Shown one piece after another: positions 26,494 through 34,598 of a stretch of 40,464 nucleotides of DNA (the stretch's first letter is position 1; every line of letters begins with the position of its first letter). The DNA is from Armatimonadota bacterium (lineage in GTDB: Bacteria > Armatimonadota > Fimbriimonadia > Fimbriimonadales > Fimbriimonadaceae), in contig JACRPN010000005.1 of assembly GCA_016223145.1 (NCBI GenBank), forward strand, positions 1-40,464. Direction: 5' to 3'. Both the position numbers and the translations under genes were made by a program. The notes beneath the pieces were generated by a model. The model did not search any database. It had not been told where the DNA came from and saw nothing but the letters and a program-made list of their open reading frames with translations.

Positions 26494-26520
26494 GGAAAAG
26501 GGCCAGATCAGCAGTCATAT

Positions 26521-26576
26521 GCCTCAGGAGCCTGACTCCACTACCTCATGACCGCTGCAGGCTCTGCTCCTGAGGC
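26521..26576. repeat. Twin hairpin A (56 nt)
   Basis: Perfect 11-bp arms GCCTCAGGAGC / GCTCCTGAGGC around a 34-base loop. The loop can extend the stem as GCCTG...CAGGC. See twin at 26598. Confidence 0.8.
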
Positions 26577-26597
26577 TCTTGGTCGCACTGGGCGTAA

Positions 26598-26653
26598 GCC
26601 TCAGGACCTTGATCCCGGACTCTCGGGAGCGTGCGATCTGAGGGTCCTGAGGC
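26598..26653. repeat. Twin hairpin B (56 nt)
   Basis: Perfect 11-bp arms GCCTCAGGACC / GGTCCTGAGGC, again around a 34-base loop, holding an inner TCCCG-gactct-CGGGA stem. The first nine bases of the arms (GCCTCAGGA) are identical to hairpin A, and the two lie 77 bases apart, start to start. Confidence 0.8.
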
Positions 26654-26792
26654 ATGACCGAGGCTCATGAGCAGTTTCGGACCGTTGCGTCCCTACAGGG
26701 CCCGATCCTTTCGGGCGCCGGCTTTCCAGGGCGATGCCCTTCGCTTTCACCTTTCGGCCCCTTGGTCCTTATCGGAGAGAACCAGCGAGGGT

Positions 26793-27422
26793 TCATAGCC
26801 TGACATCCGCGAGCGAACCCACCACCTCTTCCGCCTCAACCAGGTGGCCGTGGCGCTCGCGATCCACTCCGATGACGTAGCACCCTGCGGCCTTTGCGCT
26901 TCTGACTCCATTCACGGAATCCTCGAAAGCGGCGCAGTCACACGTCTCAAGACCGAGCCTGCTTGCCCCCAGCAAGAAGGGCTCAGGGTGCGGCTTGCCA
27001 AAGACCACGTCGCGCTCGCAGACCAGGGTCTCAAACAAGTGCCCGATCTCGCCGGCAAACCTCTTGCGGACAGCCTCGACATACCACTCCACCGACGAGG
27101 TGACGATTGCCGCCCTCCTCTCTCTTATCCTGGGCAAGAAGGGCAAAACGTCCGGGAATACCTGGATCTGCCGCGCGATGTAGCCGCTGAGGATCGGTTT
27201 TTGGGTCTTGGTGAAGCTTTCAACCGTCAGTGAACTGCTGAACCTGGCATTGAGGTCTTCGAGCATCCTCGGTAAAGTCGTGCCGACATACATCGAAATG
27301 TCCTCCTTCTCGATGGCGAGACCCATCGCATGGAACGCCTCCAATTCGGCCTTTTTATGCCAGGGTTCGGAGTCGATGAGGGTGCCGTCGAGGTCGAATA
27401 GGATGCCTTTGATCAAGGGCAC
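26793..27422 (-). CDS. HAD-superfamily phosphatase (beta-phosphoglucomutase-like)
   Basis: 209 residues from GTG at 27422 (GTG CCC TTG ATC). Motif I is FDLDGTLIDSE (D9, D11); motif II is TSS in AAIVTSS; motif III Lys lies in GKPHPEPFLLGA; motif IV is AAFEDSVNGVRSAKAAG. The cap is the alpha-helical C1 type inserted after motif I. It should hydrolyse a phosphorylated sugar or similar small metabolite in the cytosol; the substrate is not evident. It stands alone beside the ion-channel gene, on the opposite strand. Confidence 0.92.
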   Translation of the reverse strand: MPLIKGILFDLDGTLIDSEPWHKKAELEAFHAMGLAIEKEDISMYVGTTLPRMLEDLNARFSSSLTVESFTKTQKPILSGYIARQIQVFPDVLPFLPRIRERRAAIVTSSVEWYVEAVRKRFAGEIGHLFETLVCERDVVFGKPHPEPFLLGASRLGLETCDCAAFEDSVNGVRSAKAAGCYVIGVDRERHGHLVEAEEVVGSLADVRL

Positions 27423-27571
27423 CAGGGTACCGCGACTTGTTCCGTCCGAACCGAACGCCGGCCCTAATCAAAGGGGCCACCCAAAGGAGCCTTGGAACGC
27501 AATCCTGTGTTGGCTCTGTGCGCCACAGCGTTTCCTGACATACTCGTCAGCATGATCCGGACGGTTTGGCG

Positions 27572-28666
27572 ATGATTCTGGCGATCCTAGGCGCCGCTAT
27601 CGTGGTCCTTGTGCTTTGGGACGCCTTTCAGGCCATCGTCGTGCCGAAGACGGTGTCCCGTCAAATCAGCATTTCCTCGATGTACGCCATGGCCGTTTGG
27701 CGGGTGTGGCATGGGCTGGTGGACCGTCTGCCCGAGGGCCGCGCTCGCCACGCGCTGCTGGTCTCGTTTGGTCCGATGGCGCTGCTGTTCCTGTTTGTCG
27801 CTTGGTCCGGAGTGCTCGTGGCCTCTTTCGCACTGATCCTTTTCGGCGTTCAGGCCCTAGGCCCAGGTGGCGACTTTCTGGAAGTGCTGTACATGTCCGG
27901 CGTGACGTTTTTCACGCTGGGATTCGGGGACGTGGTGCCCCAAACGGGGTTGGGACGGTTTCTTACGGTCGTCGAAGCCGGCACAGGCTTTGGGTTCCTT
28001 GCGGTGGTGATCGGCTATGTTCCGACGCTCTATCAGTCCTTTTCTCGTCGCGAGCGGTTTATCGTCCTGCTCGATTCCCGCGCAGGCTCGGACCCCTCGG
28101 CGTGCGAACTGCTAAGGCGGCACTTCACGCTGGGAACGATCGGGCAACTGGCTGAGACGTTGCTGTCGGCCGAGGTTTGGGCGGCCGAGCAGCTTGAGGT
28201 CTATCTGAGCCATCCCATATTGGCTTACTACCGGTCGCAGCACGACTCACAAAGCTGGCTGAAGACCATCACGGCGATCTTGGATGCTTGTGCGCTGATC
28301 CTGGCCTGCAAATTGCCGGAAGACGAGGCTCATCGAAACCTACGGTTCCAAGCGCAAGCCACCTTTGCGATGTCGCGCCACGTGATCGTGGATCTGGCCT
28401 ACCTGCTGGGCGACGCGCCGGCGAAGAAACCCTTTGGTAGGCTCGCACCGGCTGACCTCGAGGCCCTTCGGGAAACGCTAGCGCTGGCGCAGTGGGATCT
28501 CGATCAAGAAGCCTTGCAAAGGCTTGAGCGGTTCACGGCGCTTTATGAGCCCTACCTCGTGGGGCTCGCCATCGAGATGCATTTCTCGGTCCCCGCCTGG
28601 CGACGCTTGGATGAAGAGCCGGATAATTGGGAGCGAACCGCCTGGGACGACGCGCCGCACTTCTGA
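27572..28666 (+). CDS. Two-pore-helix potassium-type ion channel with cytosolic domain
   Basis: 364 residues from ATG (MILAILGAA); a TTG two codons earlier is possible. Membrane segments: about 1-22, 64-96 and, after the pore, 127-150. The pore loop has TLGFGD at 115-120, the potassium filter with Phe for Tyr. The C-terminal ~210 residues are soluble and mostly helical, with no RCK/TrkA Rossmann motif or cyclic-nucleotide site that I can recognise. No transporter or regulator lies in its unit; trmFO follows after 23 bp. The gating signal is unknown. Confidence 0.85.
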   Translation: MILAILGAAIVVLVLWDAFQAIVVPKTVSRQISISSMYAMAVWRVWHGLVDRLPEGRARHALLVSFGPMALLFLFVAWSGVLVASFALILFGVQALGPGGDFLEVLYMSGVTFFTLGFGDVVPQTGLGRFLTVVEAGTGFGFLAVVIGYVPTLYQSFSRRERFIVLLDSRAGSDPSACELLRRHFTLGTIGQLAETLLSAEVWAAEQLEVYLSHPILAYYRSQHDSQSWLKTITAILDACALILACKLPEDEAHRNLRFQAQATFAMSRHVIVDLAYLLGDAPAKKPFGRLAPADLEALRETLALAQWDLDQEALQRLERFTALYEPYLVGLAIEMHFSVPAWRRLDEEPDNWERTAWDDAPHF

Positions 28667-28689
28667 GAGAAGTGCTTCAATAGTAGCGC

Positions 28690-30093
28690 TTGAGAGAGGT
28701 CACAGTCGTTGGAGCTGGATTCGCCGGTGTGGAAGCCGCCTGGTCGCTGGCTGAAGCTGGAGTCGAGGTGCGGCTCATCGAGATGCGCCCCGAGACTTCC
28801 ACGCCCGCCCACACCACCTCCCATTTCGCCGAACTGGTCTGTTCAAACAGCCTGAAATCTAAGCTCGGCACCAGTCCGGCGGGACTTCTCAAAGAAGAGA
28901 TGGCGCATCTGGGCTCCGTGGTGTTGCAGGTTGCGACGAAGTGCGAGGTCCCCGGTGGCGAAGCGCTCTGCGTGGACCGCAAGCTCTTCGGCGCCTGGAT
29001 GACCGAGAAGCTGGAGTCGCATCCTTTCATTCAAGTTGAGCGGCGCGAATTCTCGCCGCAAGACCTAGAGCGCGAGCTCAGCGCCGGCGGCCTCGTGGTT
29101 CTGGCGACAGGGCCGCTGACCAGCGCGGCCCTGTCTTCATGGCTCGCCGAAGCCACTGGCCGCAAGCACCTCTACTTCTATGATGCGGTGAGCCCGACGG
29201 TAGAGGCCGCGTCGCTGGACCGCTCGATCGTGTTTGCCCAGAGCCGGTACGGCAAAGGGGGCGACGACTACCTGAACTGCCCGTTCGAGAAGGACAGCTA
29301 CCTTGCATTTGTTCGGGAGTTGATTGCCGCTGAGCGGGCGCCCATTCATGCCTTCGAAGCCGGTGGAAAGCGCGATGCCCCGGAGAGCGAAAGGGAAGAC
29401 GCCTTTCTTGAGAAGATCAAGTACTTCGCAGGCTGCACGCCCATCGAAGCGATCGCCGAAAAGGGCGAACGCTCGCTCGCCTTTGGCAACTTCAAGCCCG
29501 TGGGGCTGACTGACCCGAGGACGGATCGCCGCCCCTATGCCGCACTCCAACTGAGGCCCGAGAATGCAGAGAAATCACTCTACTCCCTTGTCGCTTGCCA
29601 GACGCGGCTCAAGTGGGGCGAGCAGAAACGGGTGTTTCGGATGGTGCCTGGATTGGAGCAGGCAGAGTTCGTTCGTTATGGCGTGATCCACCGCAACACC
29701 TATCTCGAGGCGCCCGTGGCCCTGCATCCAAACCTCGAACTCAGGAGCAGGCCGGGTGTGTACGTGGCCGGGCAGCTTACTGGGGTTGAAGGTTATGTCG
29801 AGTCGGCGGCGATGGGAATCCTGGCCGGCAGGTTCGTGTTGGACAGGTTGGCGGGAAGGGAATCCGTGCTGCCTCCAAGGGCCACCGCCTTGGGTTCGCT
29901 ATTGGGGCACTTGCAGGATGAGACCGAAAGGGAGTTCGCTCCGATGAACATCAACTGGGGCCTCCTGCCTGAGCCTGCAGAGACCTTTCGGGACAAGGGT
30001 CTCAAGCGGGCCGCCAAGCTCGCGTTTGCGAGGAGTGCGTTTGCCGAATGGCTCGGAGCAGCGGCTCAGGCCGCTTCTTCGTCTTCAACGTGA
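28690..30093 (+). CDS. trmFO: Folate/FAD-dependent tRNA (uracil-5-)-methyltransferase
   Basis: Makes ribothymidine at tRNA position 54 using methylene-THF and FADH2. 467 residues from TTG at 28690 (TTG AGA GAG GTC). The dinucleotide fold GAGFAGVEAAWSLAEAG (8-24) binds FAD; CSNSLKSK holds the first redox/catalytic Cys (51), and FAGCTPIE the second (about 249). GVEGYVESAAMGILAG is the end of the FAD domain. TrmFO-type methylation is used by many bacteria in place of SAM-dependent TrmA. It is convergent with, and overlaps by 28 bp, a small gene. Confidence 0.96.
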   Translation: MREVTVVGAGFAGVEAAWSLAEAGVEVRLIEMRPETSTPAHTTSHFAELVCSNSLKSKLGTSPAGLLKEEMAHLGSVVLQVATKCEVPGGEALCVDRKLFGAWMTEKLESHPFIQVERREFSPQDLERELSAGGLVVLATGPLTSAALSSWLAEATGRKHLYFYDAVSPTVEAASLDRSIVFAQSRYGKGGDDYLNCPFEKDSYLAFVRELIAAERAPIHAFEAGGKRDAPESEREDAFLEKIKYFAGCTPIEAIAEKGERSLAFGNFKPVGLTDPRTDRRPYAALQLRPENAEKSLYSLVACQTRLKWGEQKRVFRMVPGLEQAEFVRYGVIHRNTYLEAPVALHPNLELRSRPGVYVAGQLTGVEGYVESAAMGILAGRFVLDRLAGRESVLPPRATALGSLLGHLQDETEREFAPMNINWGLLPEPAETFRDKGLKRAAKLAFARSAFAEWLGAAAQAASSSST

Positions 30094-30272
30094 ACCTTGT
30101 TGACTGGTTCAGCGCTCGCAAAATCCCAGTTGTCACAGTCGAGCCTTCGGCAGAAGATCATTCGCTGGAGCGAGCCGTCGTTCTGTTCGACTTCGGCCAT
30201 CTTGGCGAACCTGCAATCCACGCAGAGCTCGGGCTCCAAAAGTCGGACGATTTTGAGTTGACGTCGCGCCAT
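30066..30272 (-). CDS. Small four-cysteine (zinc-binding-like) protein
   Basis: 68 residues; ATG 8 bases after GAGG. Cysteines at 17, 20, 41 and 46 (LCVDCRF, FCRRLDCDNWDF) could bind zinc. A basic start (MARRQLKIVRLL) precedes them and the tail is acidic. It overlaps the trmFO end by 28 bp on the other strand. No family is recognised; small Cys proteins of this kind can act on nucleic acid. Real on the strength of the ribosome site and cysteine pattern. Confidence 0.65.
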   Translation of the reverse strand: MARRQLKIVRLLEPELCVDCRFAKMAEVEQNDGSLQRMIFCRRLDCDNWDFASAEPVNKVHVEDEEAA

Positions 30273-30441
30273 CCTTGTACCTCGACTTCGGGCGGACCTC
30301 CCTCGCCCCAGCGTTGCCGGGGGGCCTTCCTTGGCCGGAGATGGTTGCCGTTCCTTGCCGTCAATAAGAGCATCGGATGGGGGGATGATGGCGGTGCCGG
30401 TTAGAAATACGGGATTCCCTTGGAGGCGTTGCCGGCACGGG

Positions 30442-31059
30442 TTAGGAGCTCGATTCGCCAGGCCGGTAGGTCAGGGAGTCCCATGGGGTTTGGATCTCTA
30501 GAGCCTCTCTGAGTTCAGCCAAATACCTTCGGTGCGACATCGGCAGTGCACCGAGCGACCGAAGGTGAGGATTCATCATCTGAGCGTCAAAAAGCACGAA
30601 TCCCAGCTCACGGCACCTATTCACAAGCGCCCAAAGCGCAACCTTGCTCGCGTCGGTTTCGCGGTGGAACATCGACTCGGCGCAAAAGCAGCCCCCAAGC
30701 GCAAGCCCATAAACTCCTCCCACCAGGGTCCCGTCGAGCCAGCTTTCGCAACTGTGCGCCCATCCATCGCCATGGATTCGCGTGTAGCAGTCGATCAGCC
30801 CCTCCGTGATCCAGTTGTCCTTGGGCCTCACGCAGCAGCGCATCACATCCTCAAATGCGGTGTCGTAGCGGACCTCAAATCGGCCCGAACGCAGGGTCTT
30901 TCCGAGGGACCTGGAGACCCGAATGCCTTCGACCGGAAACACCGCCCGGACGTTCGGCACATAGAACTCGATCTCCCCGGTTTCAGGTTCGCCCATAGGG
31001 AAGGCGCCGTGCAGGTACGCGCTTCGAATGAGGTCCGATGTTAGGTCTTCGCCTCGCAT
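30442..31059 (-). CDS. aat: Leucyl/phenylalanyl-tRNA-protein transferase
   Basis: Transfers Leu or Phe from tRNA to N-terminal Lys/Arg, marking proteins for ClpS-ClpAP degradation (N-degron pathway). 205 residues. Family blocks: AYLHGAFPMGEPETGEIEFY, DNWITEGLIDCYTRIHGDGWAHSCE, GGVYGLALGGCFCAESMF (with an unusual CFC in place of FF-like residues), and FDAQMMNPHLRSLGA. The ATG overlaps the methyltransferase stop (TGATG), so the two are coupled. No clpS/clpA is in the window. Confidence 0.96.
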   Translation of the reverse strand: MRGEDLTSDLIRSAYLHGAFPMGEPETGEIEFYVPNVRAVFPVEGIRVSRSLGKTLRSGRFEVRYDTAFEDVMRCCVRPKDNWITEGLIDCYTRIHGDGWAHSCESWLDGTLVGGVYGLALGGCFCAESMFHRETDASKVALWALVNRCRELGFVLFDAQMMNPHLRSLGALPMSHRRYLAELREALEIQTPWDSLTYRPGESSS

Positions 31060-31769
31060 CAGGCCCCCTTGCGCCAGGCCATCACATAGAAGTTGGGCAT
31101 CCTGGTAAAGTCGCCCAGCCCAGGGTATTGCTCGACGGTCGCGGGTGAGGGAAGCGGCTCGGAGAAGTGCTCAAGCCTCAGGCCCGCATCCAGGCAGGCT
31201 TCCATGACCTTCCCCAATGGCCTGTGGTATTGAAGGACCTCGATTCCTCGCCACGAGCAGGACTCCGAAAACTCCTCGGCGTACCGGTCAAACGAGTAGC
31301 GCGACTTGCGGCCCTGGTCGTCGAGAATCCAGCGTCCGTTTGCGGTCGCAAAGGCTGAGACGTTCGAGAGGATCAGCCTTCCTCCCGGTTTCAGGACCCG
31401 CGCCATTTCGGAGATCGCCTCCCGATACCCCGGAATGTCCACGAGCGTGACATAGCTGGCCGCCAAGTCGAAGGTCGCGCTCCGGAGCGGGATCGCCTCT
31501 GCGACGGCCCGAAGCAGTTGCCGGCTTCCTCGCCGCTTGCCCAACTGGAGCAGAGCCACTGTCGGATCGAAGCCCACAACCTCTGCGCCTCGTTCGGCGA
31601 GCATCCGCGCGAAGCGCCCTTCTCCGCACCCGACGTCGAGAACTCGCGATCCTTGAACGTCGCCACAGAGCCTGAGCATCAAGGGATCGAGCAAATGGGT
31701 CCGGTTGGGGTCCCCTTGGTCGACGAACGTGGCCCACGCATCCGCCGATTCCACCCATCCGCCTTCCAT
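31059..31769 (-). CDS. Class I SAM-dependent methyltransferase
   Basis: 236 residues. Motif I is VLDVGCGEGRFARM (43-56), followed by VVGFDP (the ribose-binding acidic strand), a FDLAASYVTLVD motif II, and MARVLKPGGRLILS motif III. The C-terminal half has a YHRPLGKVMEACLDAGL helix. Target not indicated. Its stop overlaps aat, and its start is divergent from a DinB-type gene 57 bp away. Confidence 0.92.
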   Translation of the reverse strand: MEGGWVESADAWATFVDQGDPNRTHLLDPLMLRLCGDVQGSRVLDVGCGEGRFARMLAERGAEVVGFDPTVALLQLGKRRGSRQLLRAVAEAIPLRSATFDLAASYVTLVDIPGYREAISEMARVLKPGGRLILSNVSAFATANGRWILDDQGRKSRYSFDRYAEEFSESCSWRGIEVLQYHRPLGKVMEACLDAGLRLEHFSEPLPSPATVEQYPGLGDFTRMPNFYVMAWRKGA

Positions 31770-31826
31770 TCCGCCATTTTACGTGAGGCCCAGGATCGTC
31801 TTGACGGCCGTGCAATACTTCAGCCC

Positions 31827-32243
31827 ATGACCACCGATCCTCTTCGCTATTCCCTGGATACTTCTGGAACGCAACTAACGAAGGTCTATGAAGGCCTTTC
31901 TGAGGACTTGATGGACGCCCACCTTGATCCAAGCGCAATGTCGCCGAGGGAGATCCTCGAGCATCTGTGCGAGTGTTACGTCGCCTATTCAGCCTACGCA
32001 CAAGGCGAGAAGCACGATTGGGGAAGCTATGCGGCTGAAGATAAAGGCACCGGGCCGCTAATGTCCAAGTGCCTTGAACTCAGGGCCTCGGCAATCGAGA
32101 AGGGCCTTGCCTCCGAGTCAGAGGGCATCCGGAACGCTTCGATGGACTTCATCGCGCTCCACGACTGCTATCACGTGGGGCAAGTCGCCTCACTCCGAAT
32201 TGCAAAGGAGCCGGACTGGAACTCGCATAGCCTGTATCAGTGA
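31827..32243 (+). CDS. DinB-family (YfiT-like) protein
   Basis: 138 residues from ATG (MTTDPLRYSLDTSG), a conventional start; an upstream open frame is antisense to the methyltransferase. The four-helix bundle metal site is represented by EHLCE (first His) and by HDCYHVGQVASLR (the HxxxHxGQ of the family). Members act as metal-dependent thiol transferases or damage-linked proteins; which applies is not shown. Confidence 0.88.
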   Translation: MTTDPLRYSLDTSGTQLTKVYEGLSEDLMDAHLDPSAMSPREILEHLCECYVAYSAYAQGEKHDWGSYAAEDKGTGPLMSKCLELRASAIEKGLASESEGIRNASMDFIALHDCYHVGQVASLRIAKEPDWNSHSLYQ

Positions 32244-32273
32244 GCGGGGTTAGTTGGGTAGAGCTCCGGACCT

Positions 32274-32304
32274 GTAGGGCAGACTCTTAGTCTGCCTTGA
32301 GCCG
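32274..32304. repeat. GTAG-hairpin dispersed repeat
   Basis: GTAGG, then GGCAGACT-ctt-AGTCTGCC (perfect 8-bp arms), then GAGCCGG. Outer GGACC/GGTCC extends the stem. Confidence 0.7.
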
Positions 32305-32470
32305 GTCCACGACTGCAACGAGCCCACAAGCTAGCCGCATGACTTCACAACCAGGGTCAAAAACGAGCCTTCAGGTACAATCGTTCCCATCTCACACGGG
32401 ATGAGCCTTGCGGCCGGGTCCTGATTCGGGATCTTCCTCGAATCTGGTGGCGCCGCCAAGAAAAGGGAAC

Positions 32471-32572
32471 ATGGCCAGGACGGTCATGCCACCCACGGGG
32501 TTCGCCCGGAGGAAAACAAAACCCGGAGGATGCACTCCCATGGCTGGAGTGCCTAACGAGACATATGGTTGA
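32471..32572 (+). CDS. Possible leader peptide of rpsB
   Basis: An in-frame 33-codon reading (start ATG 32471) contains a second ATG at 32540 with a strong GGAGG 10 bases upstream; the last 10 codons read [10 protein letters not shown]. Its stop (32570-32572) is three bases into the rpsB start, so ribosomes leaving it would meet rpsB's own ATG (32565), which lacks a good ribosome site. The ATG at 32540 lies in the loop of the 32532-32552 hairpin. Confidence 0.3.
   Translation: MARTVMPPTGFARRKTKPGGCTPMAGVPNETYG
32532..32552 (+). promoter_or_regulatory. Hairpin before rpsB
   Basis: GCACTCC-catggct-GGAGTGC, 7-bp perfect stem. It contains the possible leader start in its loop and the GGAG nearest rpsB in its right arm. 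It may be an S2 autoregulatory element. Confidence 0.35.
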
Positions 32573-33512
32573 ACTCAGCATGAAAGAGCTGCTGGAGTCT
32601 GGCGTCCACTTTGGCCACCAGACCCGCCGCTGGAACCCCAAGATGAAGCGCTATATCTATGGCGCTCGCAACGGCATCTACATTGTCGACCTGCACCAGA
32701 CCATTAAGCTCTTCGAGGACGCGCTGAAGTTCGTCCAGAAGATCGTCGAGGACGGCGGCACCGTGCTGTTCGTCGGCACGAAGAAGCAGGCACAGTCGGC
32801 AGTCAAGGAAGCCGCACAGCGGAGCGGCCAGTTCTGGGTCAGCGAGCGCTGGCTCGGCGGCATGCTCACCAACTGGAAGACGATCCAACTTCGCGTGAAC
32901 CGCCTAAAGGAGCTGGACCGGATGGAAGAGGGAGGTTATTTCGAGCGCCTTCCCAAGAAGGAAATGCTGAAGCGCATCGAAGAGCGAAACCAGCTCAACC
33001 GCTTCCTCGAAGGCATCCGGAACCTGGAAGAGCCGCCCCAGTGCATGGTGGTCGTCGACGTCAATAAAGAGATCATCGCGATTCGGGAGGCCCGAAAGCT
33101 TGGAATCCCGATCGTCGGAATCGTGGACACGAACTGCGATCCCGATTTGGTCGACATGGTGATCCCGGGCAACGACGACGCGATCCGTGCGATCAGGCTC
33201 GTGACCGGCAAGATGAGCGAGGCGATCCTCGAGGCTCGGCCGCTCAGCGAAGAACTAACCGAAGGAACGCTGCCCGAAGATGGCGCGCCGACGGACGAGG
33301 GGCGCCCGATCGAGTTCGGCGCCGTGGAAGAAGAACTGCTCCGCGCGTTTGGCGGAGACGAGACCGTTGCGGTGACAGCGCCTGTTGTCGCTGAAGAGCC
33401 TGCACCGGTGGAGGAGGCTCCTGCCGCGCTTGAGGCGCCCTCGGAAGTGGAAGCGGCTCCTGCAGCAGAAGAAGAGTCCGCCCCGGCAGCGGCAGTGGAG
33501 GAAACGAACTAA
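32565..33512 (+). CDS. rpsB: 30S ribosomal protein S2
   Basis: 315 residues: the normal ~230-residue S2 ([27 protein letters not shown] start, TNWKTI and VDVNKE blocks) plus a ~85-residue C-terminal tail rich in Ala, Glu, Pro and Val (after [12 protein letters not shown]). The tail is low-complexity and probably disordered. First gene of rpsB-tsf; tsf follows with no gap and its ribosome site lies inside this gene's end. The ribosome site at ATG 32565 is weak, hence the leader-coupling idea. Confidence 0.97.
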   Translation: MVELSMKELLESGVHFGHQTRRWNPKMKRYIYGARNGIYIVDLHQTIKLFEDALKFVQKIVEDGGTVLFVGTKKQAQSAVKEAAQRSGQFWVSERWLGGMLTNWKTIQLRVNRLKELDRMEEGGYFERLPKKEMLKRIEERNQLNRFLEGIRNLEEPPQCMVVVDVNKEIIAIREARKLGIPIVGIVDTNCDPDLVDMVIPGNDDAIRAIRLVTGKMSEAILEARPLSEELTEGTLPEDGAPTDEGRPIEFGAVEEELLRAFGGDETVAVTAPVVAEEPAPVEEAPAALEAPSEVEAAPAAEEESAPAAAVEETN

Positions 33513-34358
33513 ATGGCTATCTCAGCCGCAGACGTTAAGAAGCTTAGAGACGAAACTGGCGCGCCGATGATGGATTGCAAGGCCGCCCTCGAAGAGGCCG
33601 AAGGCGACTTCGACAAAGCCAAAACCATCCTTCGCGAAAAGGGAAAGGCCGCGGGTGCCAAGAAGGCGGACCGAGGCACCTCGGCAGGCGTGGTCGCCTT
33701 CGCGCCTTCGGCGGACGGCAAGGCCGTGGGCGTCGCCGTGCTGGAGTGTGAGACCGACTTCGTTTCGAACACAGAGGATTTCCAGGGTGTTGCCGCCAAA
33801 CTTGCAGCGGCATTTTTGGCTAACGATCCTGGCGCGAACCCGATGGGCGCCTCCGTGGACGGCACGACCGTCGAGGGGCTGATCTCCGACGCGATTGGCA
33901 GGATCCGCGAGAACATCCAGCTCACCAAGGCGGTCCGCATCGCCTCCGATGGCGTTTTGGCCCCTTACGTGTATCAGACCAAGACCAAGGGTGCTGTCGT
34001 CGAGGTGAAGGGCGATGCGAGCAACCTCGCAGAGGCGGGCTACAAGGTGGCGGTGCAGGTTGTCGCAAGCCCACCGCAGGCCGTCAAGAAGGAGGATCTG
34101 CCGCAGGACGTCATCGCCAAGGAAATCGAGGTGGAGACCCAGCGTGCGATTAACGAAGGCAAGCCCGAGAACATCGCCCGCAACATCGCGCAAGGACGCG
34201 TGAACAAGGAGTTCGTGAAGCAGGCCGCTCTGCTCGAGCAGCCCTACTACGCGGACCCGCACAAATCGGTGAACGACGTGGTTGCGGAGTTCGGCAAGGC
34301 CGGTGGCGGCAAGATTGAGGTCGTGGCGTTCCACTACTTCGGCGTCGGCGTGGGCTAG
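33513..34358 (+). CDS. tsf: Elongation factor Ts
   Basis: Guanine nucleotide exchange factor for EF-Tu in the cytosol. 281 residues. N-terminal UBA-like domain (ISAADVKKLRDETGAPMMDCKAALEE) with the GDFDKA helix, then the core with TDFVSN in place of TDFVARN. ATG follows rpsB's TAA directly, with GGAGGAAA in the rpsB tail. The usual next gene pyrH is absent, and a strong terminator closes the unit. Confidence 0.97.
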   Translation: MAISAADVKKLRDETGAPMMDCKAALEEAEGDFDKAKTILREKGKAAGAKKADRGTSAGVVAFAPSADGKAVGVAVLECETDFVSNTEDFQGVAAKLAAAFLANDPGANPMGASVDGTTVEGLISDAIGRIRENIQLTKAVRIASDGVLAPYVYQTKTKGAVVEVKGDASNLAEAGYKVAVQVVASPPQAVKKEDLPQDVIAKEIEVETQRAINEGKPENIARNIAQGRVNKEFVKQAALLEQPYYADPHKSVNDVVAEFGKAGGGKIEVVAFHYFGVGVG

Positions 34359-34416
34359 GCTATGGGCTGACGTCTGCGGCTGCGAGTGCCAACTGGTGTT
34401 GCCAACGGCCATTAGG

Positions 34417-34458
34417 CGCCTCCTTGTCCCAAATTGGACAGGGAGGCGTTTCTGTCTT
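34417..34458 (+). terminator. Intrinsic terminator after tsf
   Basis: CGCCTCCTTGTCC and GGACAGGGAGGCG pair over 13 bp (one T-G), loop caaatt, followed by TTTCTGTCTT. Ends the rpsB-tsf unit. Confidence 0.9.
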
Positions 34459-34505
34459 GAGGAGGCACTTGCGGGTCTTTGCACGCTTTGCCGGCAAAAA
34501 TACTG

Positions 34506-34534
34506 TTGGCAAATCTGCTATTGCATCATACAAT
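34506..34534 (+). promoter_or_regulatory. Sigma-70-type promoter of the PEP-CTERM cupredoxin gene
   Basis: TTGGCA (34506-34511), 17-base spacer, TACAAT (34529-34534). The start of transcription would be about 34541, 58 bases before the ATG. Confidence 0.75.
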
Positions 34535-34598
34535 GAGATACCTCTCAATCTGAGTCATTCTTTAGGGAGGGATTGTTTCTTTCTGGAGGGTTTGTTCT

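Larger units (their letters stand above)
26494..26792. other. Gene-free structured stretch between Clp_N gene and HAD phosphatase
   Basis: 299 bases with no gene. Besides twin hairpins A and B it has GCTCATGAGC (26663-26672, palindrome), a GCCCGA-tcctt-TCGGGC hairpin (26700-26716) and AGGGC-gat-GCCCT (26728-26740). The 26680-26790 part resembles the GGGC-GCCC/CTTTCACC-type structured repeat found between genes in Bacteroidetes-, planctomycete- and verrucomicrobial-type genomes; this is recollection, not a search. Confidence 0.55.
32244..32564 (+). other. Leader region of rpsB and upstream spacer
   Basis: 321 bases. It contains a GTAG-hairpin repeat (32274-32304), a -10-like TACAAT (32376-32381; no good -35), and then the ~180-base rpsB leader with a possible 33-codon leader ORF, a tight hairpin at 32532-32552, and CCCGGAGGA occurring twice (32505, 32522). 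Confidence 0.5.
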
